Shown here in pieces: positions 52,982 to 62,879 of a DNA stretch of 64,000 nucleotides (positions are counted from its first letter, which is position 1; every line of letters begins with the position of its first letter). The translations under genes were made by a program, and so were the position numbers. The stretch is from CAZIKB01 sp964539665 (GTDB lineage: Bacteria > Zhuqueibacterota > Zhuqueibacteria > Oceanimicrobiales > Oceanimicrobiaceae). The notes beneath the pieces were generated by a model. It had not been told where the DNA came from, searched no databases, and worked only from the letters and a program-made list of their open reading frames with translations. The DNA is taken from NCBI GenBank assembly GCA_964539665.1, contig CAZIKB010000017.1:1-64000 (forward strand), given 5' to 3'.

Positions 52982-54634
52982 ATGATGACGGACCAAAAAC
53001 AATGCCTTGCAGCTGCACTCAAAAGTATGGGTGAGACAGTAATAACAATTGATCATGAGGGGAACATAACTTTTATGAATCATTGTGCAGAGGCCACCAC
53101 AGGTTGGAAACAGGCGGAAATTGTCGGGCAGAAATTCTCAAAAAGTATCCAAATTATCGATGAAATGGATAATATTATTTCTGAGAATATAGTAAGAAAT
53201 GCTGCAAATGGACGTGTCGTAATTCATTCAAACAGACTGAACGCCAGGCTTTTAAATAAAACTGGTAGTGAAATAGCTGTTGAAATCAGGTCCGCTCCGA
53301 TTAAAAATGACAATGAAGAAATCGGTGGTACTGTATTCGTATTTAGAGACGTCACCGAGAGTAATAAAGCTCTCGATGAATTGCAAAAATCACATGACGA
53401 ATGGAAACAGTTAGCGGCGCAGCACTCTGCTCAACTTACAAAGATCAGTAAAGAATTACACGATTTAAACATAGAACACAAACGATTACAGGAAGAGCTG
53501 GCACGGGAGCATCGATTAGAATTGGCGGGACGTGTCGCCGGGCAGATTGCCCACGATTTTAACAATCTTTTGTCCCCTCTTACTGCCTATCCTGCTTTTA
53601 TACGCGAAAGCCTGCCACCAGATCATCCTGATTTGCATTTAGTGGAAGAGATGGAATCCGTGGCTGAAAAAATTGCCGGCATTAACCAGCAGCTTTTAGC
53701 TCTGGGAAGACGCGGTCACTACACAATGGAACATATAGAATTAAATGCTTTGATTCATAAGGTTGTAGTTTCTCAGAAATTGCCGGATGAAATCGTCATA
53801 AAAGAGGAGTTAGCAAATGATTTACAATTAATAAAAGGAGGTGAAGGTCAGCTAACCCGGGTTTTGATTAATATGTTAAATAATGCCGTGGAAGCTATGC
53901 AGGGCAAAGGTACTTTAACAATTAAAACAGAAAATGCCTATTTAGAAAAACCCTTAAAAAGATACCATGCTGTTAAACAAGGTGAATACGTAAAAATCGA
54001 AATTTCTGATACTGGTATTGGCATTTCACCGGAAATGATAGAAAATGTCTTTGATCCTTTTTTTAGCACTAAAACGATGGATCGGGAGCGCGGTTCAGGC
54101 CTTGGTTTAAATGTGGTTTATGGAATAGTAGAGGATCATAGAGGATATGCCACACTGGAAAGTACTTTAGGTAATGGAACGACCTTCAGCCTCTATTTCC
54201 CCATTTCTGTTGCTGCAAGGAAAAGCATTAATAAAGCCAGTGAAGTAATAAAAGGAGGTTATGAGAAAATTTTGGTTGTTGACGACGATCCCATCCAGAG
54301 AAGTGTAGCTACACATATTCTCAGTCGATTAGGATACCAAATTAACCAGGCGGAAAGTGGTGAGGAAGCTGTGCAGTGTGTTAAAGAAAATCCGCATGAT
54401 TTGCTGGTCCTGGATATGATGATGGATGGAATTGATGGCACAGAGACATACCGACAAATTTTAGAATTTAATCCTACCCAAAAAGCAGTTATTCTATCTG
54501 GATTTGCCATGTCACCTCGAATGCAGGAAGCATTAAGATTAGGTGCAGAGACTTTTATTTCTAAACCAATCTCTCCAAACGCTTTAATAACTACTGTGCG
54601 GAAAATGTTGGATAAAAAATGTAAAAGTAAATAA
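52982..54634 (+). CDS. hybrid sensor histidine kinase (PAS-HisKA-HATPase-REC)
   Basis: A 550-residue cytoplasmic hybrid kinase without TM segments. The PAS domain is 5-125 (GNITFMNHCAEATTGWKQAE ... FVFRDVTE), followed by a coiled coil 130-178. HisKA has H191 in GQIAHDFNNLLSPL. HATPase shows NMLNNAVEAM (N box), ISDTGIGISP (G1) and GSGLGLNVVYGI (G2). The C-terminal receiver is 428-545 with D478 (LLVLDMMMDG) and K528 (ISKPI). It senses a soluble or internal signal and can pass phosphate to its own receiver. It stands alone; start ATG-ATG at 52982, with no strong ribosome site. Confidence 0.92.
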   Translation: MMTDQKQCLAAALKSMGETVITIDHEGNITFMNHCAEATTGWKQAEIVGQKFSKSIQIIDEMDNIISENIVRNAANGRVVIHSNRLNARLLNKTGSEIAVEIRSAPIKNDNEEIGGTVFVFRDVTESNKALDELQKSHDEWKQLAAQHSAQLTKISKELHDLNIEHKRLQEELAREHRLELAGRVAGQIAHDFNNLLSPLTAYPAFIRESLPPDHPDLHLVEEMESVAEKIAGINQQLLALGRRGHYTMEHIELNALIHKVVVSQKLPDEIVIKEELANDLQLIKGGEGQLTRVLINMLNNAVEAMQGKGTLTIKTENAYLEKPLKRYHAVKQGEYVKIEISDTGIGISPEMIENVFDPFFSTKTMDRERGSGLGLNVVYGIVEDHRGYATLESTLGNGTTFSLYFPISVAARKSINKASEVIKGGYEKILVVDDDPIQRSVATHILSRLGYQINQAESGEEAVQCVKENPHDLLVLDMMMDGIDGTETYRQILEFNPTQKAVILSGFAMSPRMQEALRLGAETFISKPISPNALITTVRKMLDKKCKSK

Positions 54635-54788
54635 TATTAGTGCAAATAAGCTGCCATTCTTGTCGCATAATTTTAAATATCAATTGATATTTAAAAAACA
54701 TTTCATTAATTTGTTGAATTCTTAATAATCCCATATATTTAATTTTTTTGGAACAAAGAACGCAGTATTTAAAACACACTATTAAACT

Positions 54789-55748
54789 ATGATAACTCTA
54801 CAGGAAATTAAAGAAGCGCAGAAAAAGCTACCTAATGCGATAGTCAACACTCCCCTGTTATTTTCAGAAGAACTTTCAAAACAATTCGGCTGCTTACTCT
54901 ATCTAAAAACCGAAAACCTGCAAGTCACTGGCTCGTACAAAGCCCGGGCGGCTTTCACCATTTTAAATAACCTTTCTGCACAACAAAAACAGACCGGAGC
55001 CGCAATTTCCTCATCAGGCAATTTTGCCGGCGCTTTTGCCTTTATGGGCCGGTTATTAGGTATCCCTGCTACGGTTGTGATGATGGAGAAGACCGCCCCA
55101 TTTAAAGTCGCTAAATCAAGACGGTACGGCGGAGAAGTTGTTTTATGCGAAAACCGCTTTGAAGCCAGATGGGAAACTTTAGACAGGTTAGAGAGAGAAA
55201 GAGGCGTCGCGGCAATAAATACCTTTGAAGCACCTGATGTAATTGCCGGACACGGCACTATCGGTCTGGAGATTATCGAGGACTTGCCTGAAGTAGAAAT
55301 CATTTTAGTGCCGATCAGCAGTGGGGGTTTACTGGCTGGAGTAGCTGCTGCAATTAAGCAAATCAATCCTGAGGTCAGGATCATCGGGGTTCAGCCGCAG
55401 GGCTCAAATGCCATGCACCTTTCTTTCCACAAGGGCAGTCTGCAAAACATTGACCATATCGACACGATTTGCGATGCATTAGTTGCTACCAAACCAGGCG
55501 CTTCACCTTTTGAACATGTTCAAAAATACGTAGACGATGTGGTGTTAGTCACTGACCGTGACGTGAAAAAAGCCGTAAGTCTCCTGTTTGAATTTTCAAA
55601 ATTAGTTGTAGAGCCTTCAGGAGCTGTGGGAATAGCCGCGCTATTGTCCGGAGCCATATCTGCGAAAGATAAAAATGTGGTTTCGCTAATAAGTGGCGGG
55701 AATGTTTCCAGGGAGAATTTTACCAAATATTTCGCGGCACAGGATTAA
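54789..55748 (+). CDS. threonine/serine dehydratase (PLP, no regulatory domain)
   Basis: A 319-residue fold-type-II PLP enzyme. The Schiff-base lysine is in TGSYKARAA, the phosphate cradle in SSGGLLAGVAAA, SSGNFAGAFAF contacts PLP, and the C-terminal SGGNVSRENF is typical. It deaminates threonine or serine to 2-oxobutyrate or pyruvate. The lack of an ACT-type C-terminal domain points to the short catabolic type rather than feedback-inhibited IlvA. Racemase or hydroxyaspartate dehydratase activity is possible in this family. Single gene. Confidence 0.88.
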   Translation: MITLQEIKEAQKKLPNAIVNTPLLFSEELSKQFGCLLYLKTENLQVTGSYKARAAFTILNNLSAQQKQTGAAISSSGNFAGAFAFMGRLLGIPATVVMMEKTAPFKVAKSRRYGGEVVLCENRFEARWETLDRLERERGVAAINTFEAPDVIAGHGTIGLEIIEDLPEVEIILVPISSGGLLAGVAAAIKQINPEVRIIGVQPQGSNAMHLSFHKGSLQNIDHIDTICDALVATKPGASPFEHVQKYVDDVVLVTDRDVKKAVSLLFEFSKLVVEPSGAVGIAALLSGAISAKDKNVVSLISGGNVSRENFTKYFAAQD

Positions 55749-55879
55749 ATATAACTGGTTTGGTTGTATTGAGTTCATTGAGATTTTTTTGGGAAAAGAC
55801 AAACCTTTTATTAAAATTTCGTATAAGAGAGTTATATGGCAAATAATTTCGTAACTTTCTATTTATACAGGAGTTTAAA

Positions 55880-56536
55880 ATGAATTATTCAGAAGCATTA
55901 TCTTTTACATTCCGGGATGAGGTCTGGTTTAAGAAAATTGCTATTGGTGGATTAATCGGATTTATTAGTTTCTATGCAGGCTTATTTTTTATCTTCGTAT
56001 TCTTTCTGTTTGGTTATTATATTGGGATAGTAAGAAATGTCATCAAAGGAGAAGAATCTCCTTTACCTGACTGGAGTGATATGAGTAAGATATTTGTTGA
56101 TGGTATTCTTGGCGGAATTATTTTTCTTTTTTATTTCGTTGTAATAGGTGGCATTTGCGCTTTGTTCATCACCAATGTGGCGATGGATTCATATATGCAC
56201 GATTTTGAAAAAGTCAGTTTGATTGTTTTTCTGTCCATAACCACTCTAATAGCTTTATGGTTTTTTATCAATTACGGGATCGTGCAGTTTGCCGCTACAG
56301 AAAACTTTGCTGCTGCTTTTAGCGTTACCGGGATGGTCAAATTAGTGAAATCTAATTTAGCTAATTTTTTTGCTATAATTGTTTTTTCATTAATTCTACA
56401 CGGAATTTTATTCTGTGCCGGTCTCGGAATACTATCTCCATTCACTAATTTTTGGGGTCTGGTTATTCAAGCTCATCTTTTTGGCCAATGTGCTAAAGAG
56501 ATGGACATTTCTGCAACCACGGTTCAGGCAGTATGA
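55880..56536 (+). CDS. DUF4013 membrane protein
   Basis: A 218-residue inner-membrane protein with about five TM helices. It opens MNYSEALSFTFRDEVWFKKI, followed by GYYIGIVRNVIKGEESPLPDW, which is the DUF4013 hallmark. The middle and C-terminal helices (about 75-110, 120-140, 165-190) are very hydrophobic. AGGAG lies before ATG. It overlaps the SpoIIE phosphatase start by 4 bp (ATGA), so the two are coupled, and it may act with that phosphatase. Molecular role unknown. Confidence 0.8.
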   Translation: MNYSEALSFTFRDEVWFKKIAIGGLIGFISFYAGLFFIFVFFLFGYYIGIVRNVIKGEESPLPDWSDMSKIFVDGILGGIIFLFYFVVIGGICALFITNVAMDSYMHDFEKVSLIVFLSITTLIALWFFINYGIVQFAATENFAAAFSVTGMVKLVKSNLANFFAIIVFSLILHGILFCAGLGILSPFTNFWGLVIQAHLFGQCAKEMDISATTVQAV

Positions 56537-59058
56537 GTCAAAATATTAAAGTCTGGAAAATTTCTTTAATCCTTTTATTCGGGCTATTTGTGTTTATTTT
56601 TATTCTGCTCAACACAGTGGCAGATGTTTATTATTTAACCAATCCCGTCATAGGCATCTATTCGCACTATAATGAAAAGGATGTTCGAGCTTACGTCCAG
56701 AAAATAGTGCCGGGTAGCCCGGCAGATTTAGCAGGAATAAAAGCAGGTGACTGGATATCAGCGATCAATGATCATTCGATCAGTGGAGAAAATAGACTTG
56801 CGCAAATTTTAAAAAATGTTGAAGTCGGTAAAAATGTGGAACTGACCATTAATCGGGATGGGCAGACGCTAAAAATTTCAGTCTTTAAAGAACGGCTTCT
56901 GAATGTCTACACAAAATTGGTTTTTCTTTCTTTGTTGCCTGGAGTAATCTTTTGTTATGCATTAATAATAATCGGGACTTTTGTATTTCTTCAAAAGATT
57001 CATGACAGGACGGCCCGCATTTTTTATTTTATGGTTCTTTTTTGGGCCCTGGCTATGTGGCATTCCTTCCCTTTTAGTTATAACACATTAGAATCTATTT
57101 TGCCAGGCTGGTATGACTTTATTCTCCTGCCATTTTGGCCTTTGGCAGTTAGCCTTCTGCTTCATTTTACATTAGTCTTCCCTTTAGAAAAGAGAATTTT
57201 TCAAAGATATCCAAAGATAATATTGAGTTTGATCTATCTGCCAGTGTTTATGCTCATACCGTATATTTTTGCTGTGTTTCAAGAATTGAAGTGGGCTGAT
57301 CCATTATTAAGATACGGCAGGGGAATTGGCTTTAGTGTGAACTTTTTTTTGGCCATGTTTTCACTCGGTCATTCCAGGGGGTGTACAGTAAATCCTCATG
57401 TAAATAAGCAAGCCCAGATTATGTTTTGGGGAACCATGTTAAGTTTAGCTGGTCCAACAGGGCTCTATTATTTACCAAGACTTTTTTTCAATAAATATCT
57501 CCCATATTCGGAGTTTATCCTCTTACTCGTTACTTTTTGGCCGATAATTCTTGCCTATGCAATCATTAAGCATCGCTTCATGGATATCGACGTTATTATT
57601 AAGCGGGGTGTGGCTTATGCTTTAATGTCTGGCTTTGTCATTGCTGCATATTTCTTATTAGTCGTTGGTCTGGGCAAACTCGTGCTGTTTTTAACTGGCT
57701 CAAACAGTCAGATTGTAACTATCATTGCAACCTTGGTCATTGCGGCCATTTTTAATCCAGTCAAAAATAAAATACGCAATTTTGTGGATCGCCGATTTTA
57801 TCCCAGTAGATTTACTTACCGGGAAGCAATTAGATCTATTAACCAAAAATTGATAAACATTGTTGATTTGCAAAAGTTATTTGATCTCCTGCAGACATTT
57901 CTGTATGAAACCATGCAAATTAAGCCAATTACGATATTATGGCAGAAAGACAATGAAGAAAAATATACCGTTCGCAGATTCCAGGATGCGAATAATAATC
58001 AAAATATATTTTTTACGAATGATGATGCTGTAATAAAAAAAATGCAGCAAAAACAGCAGTTGATAGATTTGTCTCCTTTGAAAGCTCAGACTGACCGCAT
58101 TTCAGAAGATGAGAAAAAACGATGGGATTTGATGAAGACTGAACTCATACTCCCGCTTTTATGGAAAGATTCACTTATCGGGATAATTAGCCTTGGAGCC
58201 AAAGAACAGGACGAACCCTACTATAAAGAAGATATAGAGCTTTTGGAAACCCTGGGCGATCAAATCAATATTTCACTGAAAAACACATTTCTGACCGAAG
58301 AGCTTCGGGAGCAGGAACGGATGAAAAAAGAATTGGAGGTTGCCCGGCGGATTCAGATGAATTCTCTGCCGCAATCGGATCCACAGATACCCGGTCTGGA
58401 TATTAGTGGAATTTCTATCCCTGCGCTGGAAGTCGGGGGAGATTATTATGATTACCTGGATTTTGTTGATGGACGATTTGGCATTGTCGTTGGTGATGTG
58501 TCCGGAAAAGGAACTTCCGCGGCGCTGTACATGTCACAATTAAAAGGAATTTTAAAAACCGCTTCTAAATTTTGTAAATCTTTGAAAGATTTAATGATAG
58601 AAGTCAATTCGTTAACATATAAAAGTATCGAGGAGAAATCTTTCATTACACTGACTTGTGGGGTTTTTGACCTGAAGTCCCGTAAGTTTAAATTAATTCG
58701 AGCCGGGCACTTACCTTTGATCCACTTTTCAGCAAAAAAGAATTCCTGGGGTGAACTGATTCCTAAAGGAATTGGGATCGGGCTGGAAAAGGGTACTATT
58801 TTTAATAAGGAATTGGAAGAAGTCGAGATAAAGTTCAACTCTGGCGATATTTTTCTCTTTTACACAGATGGTATCGATGAAGTGCGAAATCTCAGCGGTG
58901 ATGAATTCAATATGCGAAAATTGATTGATGTACTTCATAAAAATGGCTGGGATAACGCCTATTCTTTGCGAAAGAGGATTATTTCAGAAGTGGAGGAGTT
59001 CTCTGGAGATACTGCTCAAAAAGATGATATGACTTTAGTTGTGGCAAAAGTTTTGTAG
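56533..59058 (+). CDS. membrane PDZ-GAF-SpoIIE protein phosphatase
   Basis: An 841-residue membrane phosphatase. TM1 is at 9-30. An extracytoplasmic PDZ domain (about 50-115, VQKIVPGSPADLAGIKAGDW) follows. Eight or so TM helices span about 128-415, then a GAF-like domain (about 435-590) and a coiled linker with EVARRIQMNSLPQ. The SpoIIE/PP2C domain (about 625-841) shows GGDYYDYLD, VVGDVSGKGTSAAL and FYTDGIDEV with the metal-binding aspartates. The family dephosphorylates anti-anti-sigma factors, controlling partner-switching stress responses. No sigma or anti-sigma gene is in this window. Coupled to the DUF4013 gene. Confidence 0.9.
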   Translation: MSQNIKVWKISLILLFGLFVFIFILLNTVADVYYLTNPVIGIYSHYNEKDVRAYVQKIVPGSPADLAGIKAGDWISAINDHSISGENRLAQILKNVEVGKNVELTINRDGQTLKISVFKERLLNVYTKLVFLSLLPGVIFCYALIIIGTFVFLQKIHDRTARIFYFMVLFWALAMWHSFPFSYNTLESILPGWYDFILLPFWPLAVSLLLHFTLVFPLEKRIFQRYPKIILSLIYLPVFMLIPYIFAVFQELKWADPLLRYGRGIGFSVNFFLAMFSLGHSRGCTVNPHVNKQAQIMFWGTMLSLAGPTGLYYLPRLFFNKYLPYSEFILLLVTFWPIILAYAIIKHRFMDIDVIIKRGVAYALMSGFVIAAYFLLVVGLGKLVLFLTGSNSQIVTIIATLVIAAIFNPVKNKIRNFVDRRFYPSRFTYREAIRSINQKLINIVDLQKLFDLLQTFLYETMQIKPITILWQKDNEEKYTVRRFQDANNNQNIFFTNDDAVIKKMQQKQQLIDLSPLKAQTDRISEDEKKRWDLMKTELILPLLWKDSLIGIISLGAKEQDEPYYKEDIELLETLGDQINISLKNTFLTEELREQERMKKELEVARRIQMNSLPQSDPQIPGLDISGISIPALEVGGDYYDYLDFVDGRFGIVVGDVSGKGTSAALYMSQLKGILKTASKFCKSLKDLMIEVNSLTYKSIEEKSFITLTCGVFDLKSRKFKLIRAGHLPLIHFSAKKNSWGELIPKGIGIGLEKGTIFNKELEEVEIKFNSGDIFLFYTDGIDEVRNLSGDEFNMRKLIDVLHKNGWDNAYSLRKRIISEVEEFSGDTAQKDDMTLVVAKVL

Positions 59059-59147
59059 AACTGCTAATCAAACCTTATCAAAAATCAGCAATCCTGAACA
59101 CGAACTAATAATAAATAGTAACTATTAAAGTATAGAATAATAAAATC

Positions 59148-59330
59148 GACAGGATGAACAAGATAAACAAGATGAAAATTATTTCCAGTTAATCCATTGG
59201 TAAAGTAGAAATAAAGCGAAAAATTTGAGCGCTCAGCTTAATTAGTGAATATTATGCGATAAACAAAATTAAAACTTATTTATATCTTAATCCAAACATC
59301 TATCCTGTTTATCTTGTTAATCCAGTCAAA
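59148..59330. repeat. dispersed element with ends GATGAACAAGATAAAC / GTTTATCTTGTTAATC
   Basis: Left end ACAGGATGAACAAGATAAAC (from 59149) and right end GTTTATCTTGTTAATCCAGT (59307-59326) are inverted copies with few mismatches, enclosing AT-rich DNA. It fills most of the 59059-59355 spacer between the phosphatase and ABC genes. Confidence 0.6.
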
Positions 59331-59355
59331 AAATGAAACTGAATTGTTACGATAA

Positions 59356-60285
59356 ATGAATCAAATTCGCAAACCCGCTGTAGAAATTATCAATGTGAGT
59401 AAATCGTATGATACTCTGAAAGCTGTTGACGAGTTAAGTTTTAAAGCCTATCGAGGTGAAATATTTGGCCTGCTGGGCCCCAACGGCGCGGGCAAGACAA
59501 CTACCCTGGAAATGATTGAAGGGCTGCGCAAACCGGATCACGGCAATCTCTACATTGATGGGCATAATGTTCAAACCGAGCTTAAAAAAGTAACCGAAGT
59601 GATTGGCGTCCAGCTTCAAAGCACTTCAATTTACAATAAAATTAAAGTGGGAGAGGCTCTCAAACTTTTCGGGGGCTACTACAAAAAACACCGTCCACCT
59701 GATGAACTATTAAAACTGGTTGCACTGGAAGATAAAAAAAATAGCTATCATCAAAACCTGTCCGGCGGTCAACAACAGCGATTTGCTTTAGCACTGGCCC
59801 TGGTTAATGATCCAAAAGTAGTTTTTTTAGATGAACCGACCACTGGATTGGATCCACAAGCCAGACGCAATCTTTGGGATATCATAACAGAAATGAAATC
59901 GGATGATAAAACAGTAATTTTAACGACGCATTATATGGAAGAAGCCGAGCGGTTGTGTGATCGAATTGCCATAATGGACCATGGCCGCAAAATAGCAGAA
60001 GGAACGCCCAACGAACTCATCGCGTTATTAAAGGTGGATAGTTGTATTGAATTTAGTGCAAATGGTTCGATAAATATACCCGAATTGGAGAAACTGAATT
60101 CTGTTTCTAAATTGTTGACTAAAGGCGAAACAGTAGAACTTTTTTCAAAAAATCCTCATAACACATTAATCAGCTTAATGGATTATTCTAAAACAAAAGA
60201 AATTGAATTTAAGAATTTACATGTACGTCGCCCGACTCTGGAAGATTTATTTCTTGAATTAACCGGCAGGAGTTTAAGAGAATGA
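59356..60285 (+). CDS. ABC transporter ATP-binding protein
   Basis: A 309-residue ATPase of the drug/lipid-export ABC-2 type. Walker A GPNGAGKTT (41-49), signature LSGGQQQRFALAL, Walker B VVFLDEPTTGLD and the H-loop LTTHYMEEAERLCD are all intact. The C-terminal 85 residues (after about 225) form the DUF4162-like extension common in such exporters. It works as a dimer with the permease at 60282-61376, whose start overlaps its end by 4 bp. The start ATG at 59356 fits the usual N-terminus. Confidence 0.92.
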   Translation: MNQIRKPAVEIINVSKSYDTLKAVDELSFKAYRGEIFGLLGPNGAGKTTTLEMIEGLRKPDHGNLYIDGHNVQTELKKVTEVIGVQLQSTSIYNKIKVGEALKLFGGYYKKHRPPDELLKLVALEDKKNSYHQNLSGGQQQRFALALALVNDPKVVFLDEPTTGLDPQARRNLWDIITEMKSDDKTVILTTHYMEEAERLCDRIAIMDHGRKIAEGTPNELIALLKVDSCIEFSANGSINIPELEKLNSVSKLLTKGETVELFSKNPHNTLISLMDYSKTKEIEFKNLHVRRPTLEDLFLELTGRSLRE

Positions 60286-61376
60286 AATTGAAAATGTTTT
60301 TAGGCCAGCTTAATCTTGAAATGAAGCTTTTCCTGAGAGATCGACAGGCTGTGTTCTGGACGTTCTTTTTCCCGATTTTTCTGGTTCTTTTATTTGGTTT
60401 CATATTTAGCAAACCGAATTCTATAAAATTTGCAATTGGACTTGTAGATGAGGATCAATCAATTCAGTCGCAAAAAATAGTTTCTTCCCTTGAAGAAATC
60501 TCGGTTTTGAAAATTGAAATGGGTACAAAAGAAGCCATACTCAGGAAACTTAATGAAAATGAGAAAAACTTAGCCATAATTATTAGCCAGGGTTATGAAG
60601 CATCTTTGAATGCTGGCAATGCGAATATTGAATTAATATATAATCAATCCCAGATTCAAGTTTTGCAAGTAGTTGTTTCCATTCTGCAACAATTGGTGAA
60701 TGAAATCAGTTGGGCAATGTTAAATACGAAACCGCCAATTCAAATTGTACAAACTCCTGTACAACCAGGGCGTAGAGAGAGTCGTTACATTGACTTTTTG
60801 CTGCCCGGAGTTATTAGTATGAGCGTTATGTCAACCTGTCTTTTTTCTATTGGCATGGTGGTCGTGGCCTACAGAGAAAAGGGTAAACTTAGACGTTTAT
60901 CAGTTACTCCTTTGCCAAAAGCCATATTTATTGCGGGTCAAATAGTTCATCGTTATTTTATCGTCCTCATACAGGCCTTCTTACTCATTGCGATTGGAGT
61001 AGTTCTTTTCCAGGTTCATATTGTAGGTAATATGCTTGATTTTTTAATGGCGCTCACTATTGGCATGTTTGCCTTTATCGCCTTGGGATTTTTTATCGCC
61101 AGCGTGGCTAAAACAACTGAAACGGCTTCTGGTATTGCCAACACCCTTTTCCTGCCGATGATTTTTTTAAGCGGGGTGTATTTTTCTGTTGATGGTATGC
61201 CTAAATTCCTGAAACCGCTGGTTGAATTACTGCCGTTAACTCATTTGGTGCGAGCTATTCGAGCCATTTTTAACAACGGTCTCTCTTTTATTGACGTCTT
61301 GCCGCAAATGGGTATTCTATCTCTCTGGCTGATCGTTTTTTTTGCTGTATCAATAAAATTATTTCGATGGGAGTAA
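60282..61376 (+). CDS. ABC-2 type transporter permease
   Basis: A 364-residue permease. TM1 is at about 25-45 (VFWTFFFPIFLVLLFGFIF). A large extracytoplasmic domain spans about 50-165. Five TM helices from about 175 follow: LPGVISMSVMSTCLFSIGMV, then the KLRRLSVTPLP coupling region, VLIQAFLLIAIGVVLF, FIALGFFIASVAKT and FLPMIFLSGVYFSV, ending LLPLTHLVRAIRAIFNNG. This is the classic ABC2_membrane topology of multidrug or lipid exporters. Coupled to the ATPase gene by the ATGA overlap. Confidence 0.9.
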   Translation: MKLKMFLGQLNLEMKLFLRDRQAVFWTFFFPIFLVLLFGFIFSKPNSIKFAIGLVDEDQSIQSQKIVSSLEEISVLKIEMGTKEAILRKLNENEKNLAIIISQGYEASLNAGNANIELIYNQSQIQVLQVVVSILQQLVNEISWAMLNTKPPIQIVQTPVQPGRRESRYIDFLLPGVISMSVMSTCLFSIGMVVVAYREKGKLRRLSVTPLPKAIFIAGQIVHRYFIVLIQAFLLIAIGVVLFQVHIVGNMLDFLMALTIGMFAFIALGFFIASVAKTTETASGIANTLFLPMIFLSGVYFSVDGMPKFLKPLVELLPLTHLVRAIRAIFNNGLSFIDVLPQMGILSLWLIVFFAVSIKLFRWE

Positions 61377-61472
61377 AACAAGTTTTTTTACAGCTAATGC
61401 AATTTTGTTGGGCATTCTCAATGAACACCTGCACTATCTAATAATTAGTGTTTGACCGAAAACGCGCGCTCT

Positions 61473-61551
61473 TGTCATTTCGACTGAAAGGAGAAATCTG
61501 TAACTGCAATAATTTCAATATAGCAAGATTTCTCACTGGTTCGAAATGACA
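61473..61551. repeat. dispersed inverted-repeat element, copy 3
   Basis: Ends TGTCATTTCGA (61473-61483) and TCGAAATGACA (61541-61551) are a perfect inverted repeat; inner GAGAAATCT and AGATTTCTC also pair. Same family as 31-130 and 14471-14576. The rest of 61377-61764 holds no gene. Confidence 0.7.
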
Positions 61552-61764
61552 TATTGGGATGGTTTTGCTAAAATACAAATTAGCATTTGCGCTTCGTATC
61601 CTGATGCTCAATTTATTATTGAGAGAAAATCAAATCGTATTATGTCTAATACATTAGATAGAATGTGCATATATATCGTTTAACCTGAATAATACATTAA
61701 CAGTGTAGGTAAACAAATCCTTTTGTAGTACGGCTATTCAGTTAACTCAGCAAAGGGGAAAATT

Positions 61765-62703
61765 ATGATTACTAAGCATGTTTCCACATTATTCGCTTCA
61801 ATTTTCATTTTAGCCGTAAATATTCAACCATGTTTTTCTTTTCAGGATAATAAGAAGTTAACAATCCATGCTTCTGAAATGACCTTCTCTCAAAACGTTA
61901 CGATTGTTGATGATCATGTCATGATTTGGGGAATGGGAAGGAATAGATATACCTGGGTAGCCCTGCCTCGTTCACATGTGCCGTATCCTTCTTTTTTGGT
62001 TGATGTTGAAGTGAGTGCGGATACAGCAGCAAATCGATGGCCCAATATTGGTCTGGCATTTAATGATTCCAGCAATCTTGCTGTCGAAGAAAAGGTTTCA
62101 TCTACGGATTGGCATGAATTTTCATTGGGCCAATTTACGCCGAGCGATAGTGACTCGATCATATATTTTGTTTACACAAATGATTATTTTAATCAAAGTA
62201 ATGATCAGGATTTGAATTTAAGAATACGAAATGTAACTTTTCATGAAGCGACGGAAGATATTAAATCAGTTAAAGTCAGTTGGGAGCCGAATAAAGAAGA
62301 CTCTTTGAAGGGATACAATATTCTTTACGGTTTAGGCAGCGGGAATTACTTTAAAAAAATCGATGTCGGATTAGTCACAGAAAAGCTACTCAATCTGCCA
62401 GCGGGCTGGACCTATTATTTCGTGGTTACTGCCTACGGCCCAACCAAATCGAGGGAAAGTCTCCCTTCAGAAGAAGTAATGATAAAACTTGAGAAACTGA
62501 GGGCAATAGATTGTGATATCGATAGTAATGGTCTGGTTGAGATGTCTGATTGGTTAGCTTTCAGAGCGAGTTTCAATTCAGATAAAGGAGATAGCCGGTA
62601 CAGGGAAAAAGCAGATTTGAACAAAGACGATAAAATTGATAATCTGGACGAAGAAATTGCAAATAGTGCCTGTTTAGGGAAATGGGGTATGACTTCAAAT
62701 TAG
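61765..62703 (+). CDS. secreted protein with FN3-like and dockerin-like domains
   Basis: A 312-residue exported protein. The signal peptide is 1-25 (ends CFSF). A beta-sandwich (about 30-165) of carbohydrate-binding style follows, then an FN3-like domain (about 170-245, KVSWEPNKEDSLKGYNILYG). A C-terminal dockerin-like pair of calcium loops closes it: DIDSNGLVEMSDW and DLNKDDKIDNLDEE, about 250-312. Dockerins bind cohesins; a cohesin-like gene follows 177 bp downstream. Surface or extracellular role inferred. AAAGGGGAAA precedes ATG. Confidence 0.8.
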   Translation: MITKHVSTLFASIFILAVNIQPCFSFQDNKKLTIHASEMTFSQNVTIVDDHVMIWGMGRNRYTWVALPRSHVPYPSFLVDVEVSADTAANRWPNIGLAFNDSSNLAVEEKVSSTDWHEFSLGQFTPSDSDSIIYFVYTNDYFNQSNDQDLNLRIRNVTFHEATEDIKSVKVSWEPNKEDSLKGYNILYGLGSGNYFKKIDVGLVTEKLLNLPAGWTYYFVVTAYGPTKSRESLPSEEVMIKLEKLRAIDCDIDSNGLVEMSDWLAFRASFNSDKGDSRYREKADLNKDDKIDNLDEEIANSACLGKWGMTSN

Positions 62704-62879
62704 AAAACAATTGGACCAGATTCTGAAAATAAAAACCTGAGACTGAAGGATGCCGTAATTTACAGAGTCAAAAAAAATCACCATGAATTGCACGAAAAAA
62801 CACGGATAAAAAAGTCATCCGATGCATGGTAGTATTTTCAGAAGTCTGTTGATTTTTAAATATATGGAGGATAATTAAA